Assembly (NCBI RefSeq): GCF_004682015.1
Contig: NZ_SMLM01000001.1
Location: forward strand, 310,001-374,000
Direction of reading: 5' to 3'
Length of the DNA: 64,000 bases
Source of the DNA: Ramlibacter henchirensis
GTDB taxonomy: Bacteria > Pseudomonadota > Gammaproteobacteria > Burkholderiales > Burkholderiaceae_C
Translations under genes and position numbers: made by a program
Notes under the pieces: generated by a model
Told to the model about the DNA's origin: nothing
What the model saw: the letters and a program-made list of their open reading frames with translations, nothing else
The model's database searches: none
Part shown: piece by piece, positions 42,388 to 49,922 of the stretch
Numbering within the stretch: the stretch's first letter is position 1
Layout: each line of letters starts with the position of its first letter

Positions 42388-43581
42388 TCAACGCGTGCGC
42401 GGCGGCCGCGCGCGCAGCTCTTCTTCGTTCATCTCGGTGCCCCAGCCGGGCCGCTCGGGCACGCGCATGTGGCCGTCCTCGATCTCCGGTGGGTGCGTCA
42501 GGTAATCGCGGGTCCAGGGCGCCTCGTCCACGCGCAGTTCCATGATGCGCAGGTTGGGCACGGCCGCGCTCAGGTGCAGGCTCATCAGCGTGCCCAGCTC
42601 GCCCACCGGGTTGTGCGGCGCGAACGTGGTCTCGTGCGCGTCGGCGAACGCGGCGATGCGGGCCGATTGCCACACGCCGTTCCACATCGGGTCGACGATG
42701 CAGGTGTCCACCGTCTGCCCCTGCAGGAACGGCCGGTATTCGGCGATGCCGTGCAGCGACTCGAGCGAGGCGATCGGCGTGCGGCAGTTGCGCCGGATGA
42801 AGCCCAGCGCGTCGGGGTCATTGATGTCCACCTCGAGCCAGGCCAGATCCAGGTGCTCGAGCCGGTGGGCCATGCGCAGGTAGCCCTCGGTGCGCTGGCT
42901 GAAGCTCACGTCCAGCATGAGGCCGATGTCAGGCCCGACGGCTTCGCGGTACGCGGCCATCTGCTCCTCGATCTGGGCCAGCTGCCGCTCCGTGATGGAG
43001 CGGTCCAGGAAGCCGGGCGCGATGCGGAAGCCGCCGCTGAAGAAGTAGGGCTTGTCGCGATCGAAGAACACGGGATTGGTCTTGACGGCGCGAAAGCCCC
43101 GCGTGACCGCCTCCCGCGCCACCGCGGTCAGGTCGTCCATCTTCCGGATCGGCGGATAGCCGAGCTCGCCGGTGTAGAAGGGCTCGCGCGGGCCCACTCG
43201 GTAGCTGCCGCAGTGCGTCCAGTACACCGGCACGCGATCGCGCAGCGGCCCGCCGAGCAGCGTGTGCACGGGCAGCCCCGCGGCCTTGCCGGCGATGTCC
43301 AGGCAGGCGTTCTCGATGGCGGCGACCGCCTGCTGCGCGAGCCCGCCCGCCGCGAGCCGCGTGGTGGCCAGCAGGGTCTCGCTCACTCGGCCGAACTGGC
43401 GCGGGTCCATGCCGATCGCGTGGCGCGCGAAGTCCTGGATCAGCGGGTCGATGCGCGCGCCGGAGAAGCTGTCGTAGTACTCGGACCAGCCGGCCAGGCC
43501 CTCGTCGGTGCTGAGCTTGAGGAAGGAACAGGTGCGGTAGCCGCCGTCGGCGTGCACGCTCTCGGCCTGTGTGATCTTCAT
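42388..43581 (-). CDS. Enolase-superfamily acid-sugar dehydratase (MR/MLE family)
   Basis: This 397-residue protein has the mandelate racemase layout. Lysine base in FRAVKTNP, metal ligands in LMLDVSFS (Asp), LAWLEVDIND (Glu) and ASLESLHG (Glu), and a likely catalytic His in FAPHNPVGELGT. It resembles galactonate/fuconate-type dehydratases; the exact substrate is unknown. It heads an operon with a dehydrogenase and a receptor. Its ribosome site is duplicated in tandem (43583-43606). Confidence 0.87.
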   Translation of the reverse strand: MKITQAESVHADGGYRTCSFLKLSTDEGLAGWSEYYDSFSGARIDPLIQDFARHAIGMDPRQFGRVSETLLATTRLAAGGLAQQAVAAIENACLDIAGKAAGLPVHTLLGGPLRDRVPVYWTHCGSYRVGPREPFYTGELGYPPIRKMDDLTAVAREAVTRGFRAVKTNPVFFDRDKPYFFSGGFRIAPGFLDRSITERQLAQIEEQMAAYREAVGPDIGLMLDVSFSQRTEGYLRMAHRLEHLDLAWLEVDINDPDALGFIRRNCRTPIASLESLHGIAEYRPFLQGQTVDTCIVDPMWNGVWQSARIAAFADAHETTFAPHNPVGELGTLMSLHLSAAVPNLRIMELRVDEAPWTRDYLTHPPEIEDGHMRVPERPGWGTEMNEEELRARPPRTR

Positions 43582-43582
43582 T

Positions 43583-43606
43583 CGGACCTCTTTTCGGACC
43601 TCTTTT
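43583..43606 (-). repeat. Tandem duplication of a ribosome binding site
   Basis: CGGACCTCTTTT occurs twice in direct repeat, so the minus strand reads AAAAGAGGTCCG twice before the ATG of the enolase-superfamily gene. Both copies contain GAGG; the near one is about 6 nt from the start. Confidence 0.8.
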
Positions 43607-43624
43607 CAGCAGCTTACCCACGTA

Positions 43625-43638
43625 TGCAGTGTGCTGCA
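43625..43638. promoter_or_regulatory. Small inverted repeat upstream of the acid-sugar operon
   Basis: TGCAG-TGTG-CTGCA forms a short dyad 44 nt before the enolase-superfamily start. It could be an operator for a regulator encoded outside this operon; it is short enough to be chance. Confidence 0.3.
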
Positions 43639-43646
43639 CCCGCTGG

Positions 43647-44486
43647 TTACGGCTCGGCACCGTGATGCTGAAGCACCGCCGCTTCCGGGTCCTTCTCGAC
43701 TTGCGACAGCCTCAGCTCGTAAGTCTTGAGCCACCAGTAGGCGCTGAACAGCCAGATCTCGGTGGCTTCCAGCCAGAACGCATAAGTGTGGGGCTCCTCG
43801 CCTGCGAACTTGATGAGCACGAAGAAGAGACCGCCCACTGCGGGCATCGCCCACGCGATGCCCTGATAGAGCCGGCGGAACGTCACCGCGCCGATGGGCG
43901 AATCCGGCGGGAGGTATTGCAGCGACTTGCAGGCGCACTTGAGCGCGACGAAGAACAGGCAGGCGAACAGCAGCACCGCGGCGATGTAGTGGACGGGAAT
44001 CGGCCACTGCTGCGTGTAGGCCCATTCGCGAATGGCCGGGCAGGTGTCGTACAGCCGCCGGTAGTGCGCGGAGAGGTCCTCAGCTTTCACGGGAACCGGC
44101 AGTCGCTCGGGAACCGACGCGACGACAGCGCCGAACGCCGCCGCGGCGTTCAGGAGCAGGTTCTCCAATGGCGTGAGGCCCTTGTAGGCATACAGGGCGA
44201 GCGCGATGGCGACCAGGCCGCCGATGAAAAGCGTGCGCGTCGGAAAGCTCGCGCAGTGCGCCTTGCCGGCCGCCCAGAAATACGCGCTCATCGAGGGCTG
44301 CAGGTCGAGGCCGTGATAGAAGCGGCCCCACCCGTACAGCAGGATCGGCAGCAGGAAGGCGGTGACCGCGAGCGCCAGCCGCAGCGAGAAGTACGTTCCC
44401 GAGAGGTGCTGCCACAACTCGCGCGTGTCCGGCGCGGGCGGCGTGTTGAGCGCTTCGACACGCTGCAGGGCGGTGCTCGATCCCAT
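43647..44486 (-). CDS. Polytopic membrane protein of unknown function
   Basis: A 279-residue protein with about five to six membrane segments (LRLALAVTAFLLPILLYGW, TLFIGGLVAIALALYAYKG, LLLNAAAAFGAVVA, IPVHYIAAVLLFACLFFVALK, GIAWAMPAVGGLFFVLIKF). A loop holds cysteines (HCASFPTR, YDTCPAIREW). The family is not recognised. A TTG start 4 codons upstream would overlap the DUF2277 stop as TTGA; the ATG was kept for lack of a clear ribosome site at either. It is probably co-transcribed with the DUF2277 gene. Confidence 0.65.
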   Translation of the reverse strand: MGSSTALQRVEALNTPPAPDTRELWQHLSGTYFSLRLALAVTAFLLPILLYGWGRFYHGLDLQPSMSAYFWAAGKAHCASFPTRTLFIGGLVAIALALYAYKGLTPLENLLLNAAAAFGAVVASVPERLPVPVKAEDLSAHYRRLYDTCPAIREWAYTQQWPIPVHYIAAVLLFACLFFVALKCACKSLQYLPPDSPIGAVTFRRLYQGIAWAMPAVGGLFFVLIKFAGEEPHTYAFWLEATEIWLFSAYWWLKTYELRLSQVEKDPEAAVLQHHGAEP

Positions 44487-44494
44487 GTGAAGCG

Positions 44495-44770
44495 TCAACG
44501 CCGCTCGCCGAATCGCGCGACTGCGCGCTCCCGGGCCTTGGCTGCCTCCGCCTCACGAGTACGCGGCTCGGCGCTGGTGACCAGCGAGCGGATCAACTTC
44601 CTCGCCGAAGCCGCGACTTCTTCCACCGCGCGCTCGAACGCCTCTTCATTGGCCTTCGACGGGACATTGAAGCCACTGAGCTTGCGCACGAACTGCAGCG
44701 ATGCATCCCGGATCTCGAGCTCCGTCGCCGGCGGCTCGAAGTTGAAGAGGGTCTTGATGTTCCGGCACAT
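44495..44770 (-). CDS. DUF2277 family protein
   Basis: The 91-residue protein starts MCRNIKTLFNFEPPAT, the recognised DUF2277 opening, and continues IRDASLQFVRKLSGFNVPSKANEEAFERAV, which fits the family along its full length. The function is unknown; it is a small cytoplasmic helical protein. It lies directly upstream of the polytopic membrane protein and is divergent from the gene at 44850. Confidence 0.9.
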   Translation of the reverse strand: MCRNIKTLFNFEPPATELEIRDASLQFVRKLSGFNVPSKANEEAFERAVEEVAASARKLIRSLVTSAEPRTREAEAAKARERAVARFGERR

Positions 44771-44849
44771 GGCTCTGCTCCCCGATCTGCAGCAGCCTCC
44801 ATGGTACGCAGCCGGAGACTGCGGCTGCAGCTGGTTAGCATCGGCGCCG

Positions 44850-45236
44850 ATGAAGCTCGATCCTTACGTGCAGATCGGCGACACGCCGTTCACGGTGTCG
44901 AGAGACGACCTGCTGTGCGCGCGCGGCGAACCGTGGCGCGCTGTGCGCAACGGCCTCGGCCTCAACGAGATGGACTACGGCGACGTGGTGTACCGCTTTC
45001 AGGACAGCGGCCGCCTCGAGGAGGTGACGCAGGAGGCGGAGGTCGTGAACATCGGCAACGTCGCCGTGCCCTTCGCGAACCTCGCTGCATTCATCCGCGC
45101 CCATGACCCGGAGGCATTCGAGCGCGCAGGCTTCCTGATCAGTCCCCAGTTCGGTCTGGCCTTCGATCCTTCGGAGCCGTTCTGGGTGACGGCGCTGGCG
45201 CGGCACTGCCTGCCGGAATGGAGGAGCCTGGGTTGA
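44850..45236 (+). CDS. Hypothetical protein (128 aa)
   Basis: A soluble acidic protein beginning MKLDPYVQIGDTPFTVSRDDLL, with DYGDVVYRFQDSGRLEEVTQEAE and FGLAFDPSEPFWVTALARH. The compact alpha/beta pattern recalls small immunity-type or SMI1-like proteins, but this is only a resemblance. There is no signal peptide and no toxin gene beside it. Its stop lies 20 nt before the convergent YchJ-type gene. Confidence 0.65.
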   Translation: MKLDPYVQIGDTPFTVSRDDLLCARGEPWRAVRNGLGLNEMDYGDVVYRFQDSGRLEEVTQEAEVVNIGNVAVPFANLAAFIRAHDPEAFERAGFLISPQFGLAFDPSEPFWVTALARHCLPEWRSLG

Positions 45237-45256
45237 AGGAGGGCGGCCGCTTGTGC

Positions 45257-45667
45257 TCAGCGTATCTCGCCATCCACGTAGTACCAGCGTCCATCGTCCT
45301 CGCGCACGAAGCGGCTGCGCTCCCGCAGGCGTCCACCGCGCCCCTGCATGCGGTAGCGCGCGACGAACTCGACTTCCGCGTGCGAGCCATCGACCATCTG
45401 GTGGTCATGCACTTCCAGCCCCAGCCATTTGGTTGCGGGGTCGGGCCGGGCGTCGGGCGGCCGGGTGCTCGGATGCCAGGTGGCCAGCAGGTAGGCATCG
45501 TCGAGCAGCACGTGCGCCGTATAGCGCGAGCGCATCAGCGATTCGGCATCCGGCGCCGGTCCACCGCCGAGCCAGCGGCCGCAGCAATCGGCGAGGGACA
45601 CCGACCGGCCGCTGTCGTCGGTGCGGCCGCAGGGACACGGACTCGAAGGTGGCAGCGAGCGGTCCAT
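45257..45667 (-). CDS. ychJ: YchJ family protein with SEC-C-type zinc motif
   Basis: The 136-residue protein has the N-terminal cysteine cluster CPCGR...DCCGRW, a SEC-C-like zinc site, followed by ESLMRSRYTAHVLLDDAYLLATWHPSTRP and VEFVARYR, all characteristic of the YchJ/UPF0225 family (NTF2-like fold). Its cellular role is unknown. It is divergent from the DHFR-like gene, with 114 bp between starts. Confidence 0.9.
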   Translation of the reverse strand: MDRSLPPSSPCPCGRTDDSGRSVSLADCCGRWLGGGPAPDAESLMRSRYTAHVLLDDAYLLATWHPSTRPPDARPDPATKWLGLEVHDHQMVDGSHAEVEFVARYRMQGRGGRLRERSRFVREDDGRWYYVDGEIR

Positions 45668-45781
45668 CGCGTGATGGTACAGGCGCGTCCGCCCCGGGTA
45701 CTTGTGTCGAAATCGGCCGCCGTTGGCCGTCGTGGAGATGACACCATCGCCCACGCGAACCTCAACCCTCGGAGTCCTCCC

Positions 45782-46450
45782 ATGAGAAAGCTCATCGCAT
45801 CCACCTTCGTCTCGCTCGACGGCGTCATGCAGGCGCCGGGCGGCCCCGAGGAAGATCCCACCGGCGGGTTCGCCTTCGGCGGCTGGACGTTCAACCACTG
45901 GGACGAGGCGATGGGCCGCTCCATGGACGGCTTCGACGGCAAGGGCCGCGAACTCCTGCTCGGCCGCAGGACCTACGAGATCTTCGAGGCGTACTGGCCG
46001 TACCAGCCGGCCGACAGCCCGATCGCGCAGACGCTCAACGCCGCCAGGAAGCACGTGGCCTCGCGCACGCTGAAGAAGGTGGCCTGGAACAACTCGACGC
46101 TGTTGGACCGCGACGTCGTGGCAGCGGTGGGCGGGCTCAAGTCGAAGTCGGGGCAGGACCTGCAGATCATCGGCAGCGGCAACCTGATCCAGACGCTGTG
46201 GGCCGCATCGCTGATCGACGAGTACAACGTGTGGACCTTCCCTGTCGTGCTCGGGCGCGGCAAGCGGCTGTTTGAAGCCGGGACCAAGGCGGGCGCGCTG
46301 CGGCTCGTCGCGTCGCGAACCTCGGCCACCGGCGTCGTGATGAGCACCTACGCGCCGGCCGGTGACGTCCCGCTCGGATCGTTTGTGCAGACGGAGCCGA
46401 GCGCGAAGGAGATCGACAGGCGCGCGAAGCTCAAGCGCGAAGCGGGCTGA
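45782..46450 (+). CDS. Dihydrofolate reductase/RibD C-terminal domain protein
   Basis: The 222-residue protein resembles the RibD C-terminal reductase fold: MRKLIASTFVSLDGVMQAPGG, ELLLGRRTYEIF, LQIIGSGNLIQTLWAASLIDEY and FPVVLGRGKRLF. Such stand-alone proteins are probably NADPH-dependent reductases with unknown substrate. GGAGT precedes the ATG. The C-terminal extension after VVMSTYAPAG is longer than the minimal domain. Confidence 0.85.
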   Translation: MRKLIASTFVSLDGVMQAPGGPEEDPTGGFAFGGWTFNHWDEAMGRSMDGFDGKGRELLLGRRTYEIFEAYWPYQPADSPIAQTLNAARKHVASRTLKKVAWNNSTLLDRDVVAAVGGLKSKSGQDLQIIGSGNLIQTLWAASLIDEYNVWTFPVVLGRGKRLFEAGTKAGALRLVASRTSATGVVMSTYAPAGDVPLGSFVQTEPSAKEIDRRAKLKREAG

Positions 46451-46506
46451 CGCGGTCTGCCGGAAATTCGTTCCGCCGGTCGAGTGCCCCTCTTAGACTC
46501 GCCCGC

Positions 46507-47478
46507 ATGAACACGTTGCGACGAGGATTGCTCTGCACCGGTCTTGGCCTGGGCCTGCTGCCGTTGCGCGCCCAGGGGACGTGGCCCGTGCCGGGGCGGC
46601 CGATCCGGATGGTCGTTCCTGCGCCGCCCGGCGGGCCGGGCGACGTCGTGGCGCGCGCCCTCGCGCGGGAACTGGGCGAGAGTCTCGCGAGCACGGTGGT
46701 GGTCGAAAACAAGCCAGGCGGGGCGAGCATCCCCGGCGCCCTCGAAGTCTCGCGCGCGGCCGCCGACGGACACACGCTGCTCCTGACGCTCAACACCACG
46801 CACACGCAGGTGCCGCACCTGTACGCGCGAGTGCCTTTCGATCCTTTCAACGACTTCACGCCGATCGCTCCGGTGTATCGCGGCCACTCCGTCCTGGTCG
46901 CGCATCCTTCGTTCCCGGCTGCGAACCTTGCCGAGGCGATCGCCCGCAGCCGCTCGCAGTCCGTGGCGTTCGGCTCGCCGAGCCCGGGCACGACGGGGCA
47001 TCTCTACATCGAAATCCTGAACGCCGACCATGGCGCGCGCTTCGTGCACGTGCCCTACAAGGGGTCGAGCCCCGCGCAGCAGGACCTGCTGGCCGGGCAT
47101 ATCGGATTGCTGTTCGACTCGCCGGCCACCGCGCTGCCGCACGTGCGCGCCGGCCGGCTGAAGGCGCTGGCGACCACCGGGCCCGCACGCCTGGCGGCGA
47201 TTCCCGACGTGCCCACTGCGCGCGAACAGGGCTACGCCGGGCTGGAACGCGGGACCTGGCTCGGCGTGTTCGGGCCCGCCCGCCTTCCGGGCGCCATCGT
47301 GGCGCGCCTGAACCGCGAGATCGCGCAGGCGCTGAAGGGATCGCAGCTGCGCGAGCAATTCGCGGCGATGGGGGTGGAACTCGAAGCTGCAACGCCCGAT
47401 GCCTTCGCCGAACTCATTCGCGCGGACCACCATGCCTGGGGGCAGGTGATCCGGCGCATCGGCCTTCGACTCGATTGA
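46507..47478 (+). CDS. Tripartite tricarboxylate transport receptor (Bug family)
   Basis: A 323-residue periplasmic receptor with a short signal (ending PLRAQG) and Bug segments MVVPAPPGGPGDVVARALARE, ENKPGGASIPGA, YKGSSPAQQDLLAGHI and VPTAREQGYAGL. The ligand is unknown. A SnoaL-like gene follows after 7 nt, suggesting an operon, but no catabolic enzyme with a known substrate is attached. No TctA/TctB genes are present. Confidence 0.88.
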   Translation: MNTLRRGLLCTGLGLGLLPLRAQGTWPVPGRPIRMVVPAPPGGPGDVVARALARELGESLASTVVVENKPGGASIPGALEVSRAAADGHTLLLTLNTTHTQVPHLYARVPFDPFNDFTPIAPVYRGHSVLVAHPSFPAANLAEAIARSRSQSVAFGSPSPGTTGHLYIEILNADHGARFVHVPYKGSSPAQQDLLAGHIGLLFDSPATALPHVRAGRLKALATTGPARLAAIPDVPTAREQGYAGLERGTWLGVFGPARLPGAIVARLNREIAQALKGSQLREQFAAMGVELEAATPDAFAELIRADHHAWGQVIRRIGLRLD

Positions 47479-47485
47479 CCACGAC

Positions 47486-48202
47486 ATGACCACTGACACG
47501 CAAGACGGCCTGCTGCAGCGCATCGCGGAACTCGAGGCGGGAATGGCGAAGCTGCAGCGCCGGGTGACGACGCTGGAAGACACCGAGCAGATCAACAAGC
47601 TCACCCGCATGTACGGCTACTACCTCGACAAGGCGCTCTGGGACGAGTTGCTGCCGCTCTTCACGGAAGACTGCGAGGTGGAAATCTCCGCGCTCGGCGT
47701 CTACGTGGGGCGTGCGCAGCTCGAAACGCTGTTCAGGAAGTTCCTGGGCCAGGGGCCCGCGCGCAGCGGACCGGACGGGCTGCTTTGGGGGCAGATGTAC
47801 AACCACATGATGGTGCAGGGGATCGTGCACGTCGACGACGACGGCCGGCACGCACGCGGCCGCTGGCGGTCGTTCATGCAACTGGCCGAGTTCCGCAAGT
47901 ACGGCCGCTGGGGCGAGGGCGTCGAGACCTTCGAGTACGGGAAGAACGAGGCCGGCCAGTGGCGGATCTCGCGGATGCACTTCTACCGCACCTTCCACAC
48001 ACCCTACGAGGAAAGCTGGGCCACGGCCGTGTCGCCGAAGGGCGGCATGCTGCAGAACTACCCGCCCGACCGGCCGCCCACCGAGAACTACGATCCCTGG
48101 CCCGGCGTGTACATCCCGCCGTTCCACTACGCCAATCCCATCACGGGGCGGGCCTGGGTGCCGGTGCCTCCTGCACGAGAGGAAGACAAGGATCAGTCTT
48201 GA
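47486..48202 (+). CDS. SnoaL-like (NTF2-fold) protein with N-terminal coiled coil
   Basis: The 238-residue protein has an N-terminal heptad helix ([21 protein letters not shown]), then an NTF2-fold domain ([57 protein letters not shown]). This matches SnoaL-like hydratase/dehydratase-type proteins found next to catabolic genes. The C-terminal tail is Pro-rich. It is co-directional with the receptor 7 nt upstream, so both may serve one unknown substrate. Confidence 0.8.
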   Translation: MTTDTQDGLLQRIAELEAGMAKLQRRVTTLEDTEQINKLTRMYGYYLDKALWDELLPLFTEDCEVEISALGVYVGRAQLETLFRKFLGQGPARSGPDGLLWGQMYNHMMVQGIVHVDDDGRHARGRWRSFMQLAEFRKYGRWGEGVETFEYGKNEAGQWRISRMHFYRTFHTPYEESWATAVSPKGGMLQNYPPDRPPTENYDPWPGVYIPPFHYANPITGRAWVPVPPAREEDKDQS

Positions 48203-48228
48203 TCGCCGCGACACGCTCGCGCGCAAGG

Positions 48229-48256
48229 ATGTCCGCCCTGGGGCGGAAGCGGACAT
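48229..48256. repeat. Dispersed ATGTCCGC...GCGGACAT palindromic repeat
   Basis: Arms ATGTCCGC and GCGGACAT flank a 12-nt centre (CCTGGGGCGGAA). Read on the plus strand the block gives MSALGRKRT, a peptide I recall from many spurious proteobacterial reading frames, so it is probably a copy of a widespread intergenic repeat. It lies between the SnoaL-like gene and dodecin. Confidence 0.6.
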
Positions 48257-48324
48257 ACTGGCCCCTCGTTCGCGGACTGTCTCAAGGCCGGGCTGCGTCG
48301 ATCAGCCGACTGTCAGGAGGTGCC

Positions 48325-48531
48325 ATGTCCAACCACGTGTACAAGATGCTGGAACTCACCGGGTCCTCGCCCTCGGGCATCGAAGATGCCGTCAGCACGG
48401 CTATCGCGAAGGCCAGCGAGACGATCCGCAACATCCATTGGTTCGAGGTCGTGGAAACGCGTGGCCACATCCAGGACGGCAAGGTCGCCCACTGGCAGGT
48501 GACGCTGAAAGTCGGGTTCACCCTCGAGTGA
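48325..48531 (+). CDS. Dodecin
   Basis: The 68-residue flavin-binding dodecamer protein has the family core [19 protein letters not shown], then [16 protein letters not shown] with the flavin-stacking Trp, and [11 protein letters not shown] with the Gln contact. Bacterial dodecins store flavin (or CoA) and buffer against photo-damage. CAGGAGG lies 6 nt before the ATG. It is monocistronic and converges with the DUF6494 gene. Confidence 0.95.
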   Translation: MSNHVYKMLELTGSSPSGIEDAVSTAIAKASETIRNIHWFEVVETRGHIQDGKVAHWQVTLKVGFTLE

Positions 48532-48561
48532 GGGGCACCGGCCGCGATCCGGCCGGCTGAT

Positions 48562-48786
48562 TCAGGGCGCGCCGCCGGTCGCCTCCAGCCGGATCTCTCC
48601 GTCGAAGGCGGCCTCCAGCCGCAGCCCCGGGATCTCCAGCTTCATCCGGGCAGGAAAAGTCTCCGTGCCCGCGATCGCGCCTTCCTGCACCGCCCGCGCG
48701 ACGGCATGCTCGATCTCGCGTTGGGAGCTCACCCCCACCATCTTCAGGAACTTGCGAACACTGATGTTCAGCTCTTCCTCATCCAT
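48562..48786 (-). CDS. DUF6494 family protein
   Basis: The 74-residue protein begins MDEEELNISVRKFLKMVGV and continues SSQREIEHAVARAVQEGAI, which matches a small conserved proteobacterial family (DUF6494). The function is unknown. AGGAGA lies 6 nt before this ATG; upstream in-frame Met codons lack a ribosome site. Confidence 0.85.
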   Translation of the reverse strand: MDEEELNISVRKFLKMVGVSSQREIEHAVARAVQEGAIAGTETFPARMKLEIPGLRLEAAFDGEIRLEATGGAP

Positions 48787-48980
48787 GGCTGTCTCCTGGT
48801 AAGTCGCCATCATGGCCGACCCGTGGCGGCTTCGGCGGCGCTTGCTCGGCAGCAGAAATCGCCGTCACGCAGTTCGGCCGCAGCAGACAGTTCAATGCGC
48901 GGCGCACTTACAACGCAGCTCGTCGCAGGCATCCCACGCTGATCCCGGCAGCCGCCCGCAGCGGCTGGTTGGAGACGCAG

Positions 48981-49901
48981 ATGCCGACGACTCGCCGCGC
49001 AGTTCTGAAGGCAGGTGGCCTCGGGGCCGTCACGGGATTGGCGGGGTGCGCGACCGCCACCGGACTCAACCCCATCATCCCGCCGGCGGCCAAGGTCCTG
49101 CAGGACTCCAAACAGGTGGCCACCACTGCCGCCGTGATGGGCGCTGCGCCCGGCACGCAGTTCAGCGCCCGCGAAAAGCCCACCTACGTCGCCCAGACCC
49201 ACGATCCGTTCGGCCATTCCGTCGCCGACAACCTGTTCTGGAACGACATCATGATGGAGCACGCGATGTTCTTCGTGCAGCTCATGCCCGGGGCCGAGCT
49301 GGACGCGGCGCGGCGCCAGGCCGAGGAGTTCCAGCGCCTCTTCACCCGGCAGCTGGAGGCGTCGCGCGGCATCCGGCCGGACAACTTCATGGCCTTCAAC
49401 CGCACGTCCATCGACCTGGCCAAGCGGTTCTCCGAGTACAAGAAAACCATGCGGGAGCAGCAGGCGTCCGGACGCATGCGCAGCCTGGTGTGGCCGCTGT
49501 TCTTCACCCACACGGCGCGGGAGGCCGATCGCTTCGCGACCCGCCTGGACCAGTACAACCGCCGCCAGGTCGAATTCGACCGCAGCGAAGTCGTGCAGTT
49601 CTGGGGCACCACCATGGGCGAGCATTCCGCGTTCATCGCGCACCTGCTCGATCCGGACGAGAGGCTCCTCATCGAACAGGCCACCCGCCTGGAGCGCGCT
49701 TTCCTGCAGACCGGACTGCGGGACGTGCGCGGCGACGACGTGATGAAGGCGGCCAACGAGGTGCTCGACTTCAAGACCGTGGGCGAGAAGGGCATCTACG
49801 AGGGCAAGATCAAGTCCATCATCTCGCCGCCGCTGGCATCGCACGTGCGCCGCGAAGCGGTGCGCTTCATCGACGAACTGAAGCGGACGCAGGCCGGCTG
49901 A
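48981..49901 (+). CDS. Tat-exported DUF2935-like helical protein
   Basis: The 306-residue protein has an N-terminal twin-arginine signal plus lipobox (TTRRAVLKAGGLGAVTGLAGC), so it is probably a Tat-exported lipoprotein. The mature part is helical with metal-binding candidates: NDIMMEHAMFFVQLMPG, FTHTAREADRF and GTTMGEHSAFIAHLLDPDE. This E-H pattern matches DUF2935 proteins with a ferritin-like fold. Its function is unknown. An earlier in-frame Met four codons upstream is possible. Confidence 0.78.
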   Translation: MPTTRRAVLKAGGLGAVTGLAGCATATGLNPIIPPAAKVLQDSKQVATTAAVMGAAPGTQFSAREKPTYVAQTHDPFGHSVADNLFWNDIMMEHAMFFVQLMPGAELDAARRQAEEFQRLFTRQLEASRGIRPDNFMAFNRTSIDLAKRFSEYKKTMREQQASGRMRSLVWPLFFTHTAREADRFATRLDQYNRRQVEFDRSEVVQFWGTTMGEHSAFIAHLLDPDERLLIEQATRLERAFLQTGLRDVRGDDVMKAANEVLDFKTVGEKGIYEGKIKSIISPPLASHVRREAVRFIDELKRTQAG

Positions 49902-49922
49902 CGGACCCGCGGCCGGGTGGAA

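Noticed and set aside
44850..45236. Immunity protein of a toxin system
   Set aside because: The resemblance to SMI1-like immunity proteins is weak and no toxin or secretion gene is adjacent.
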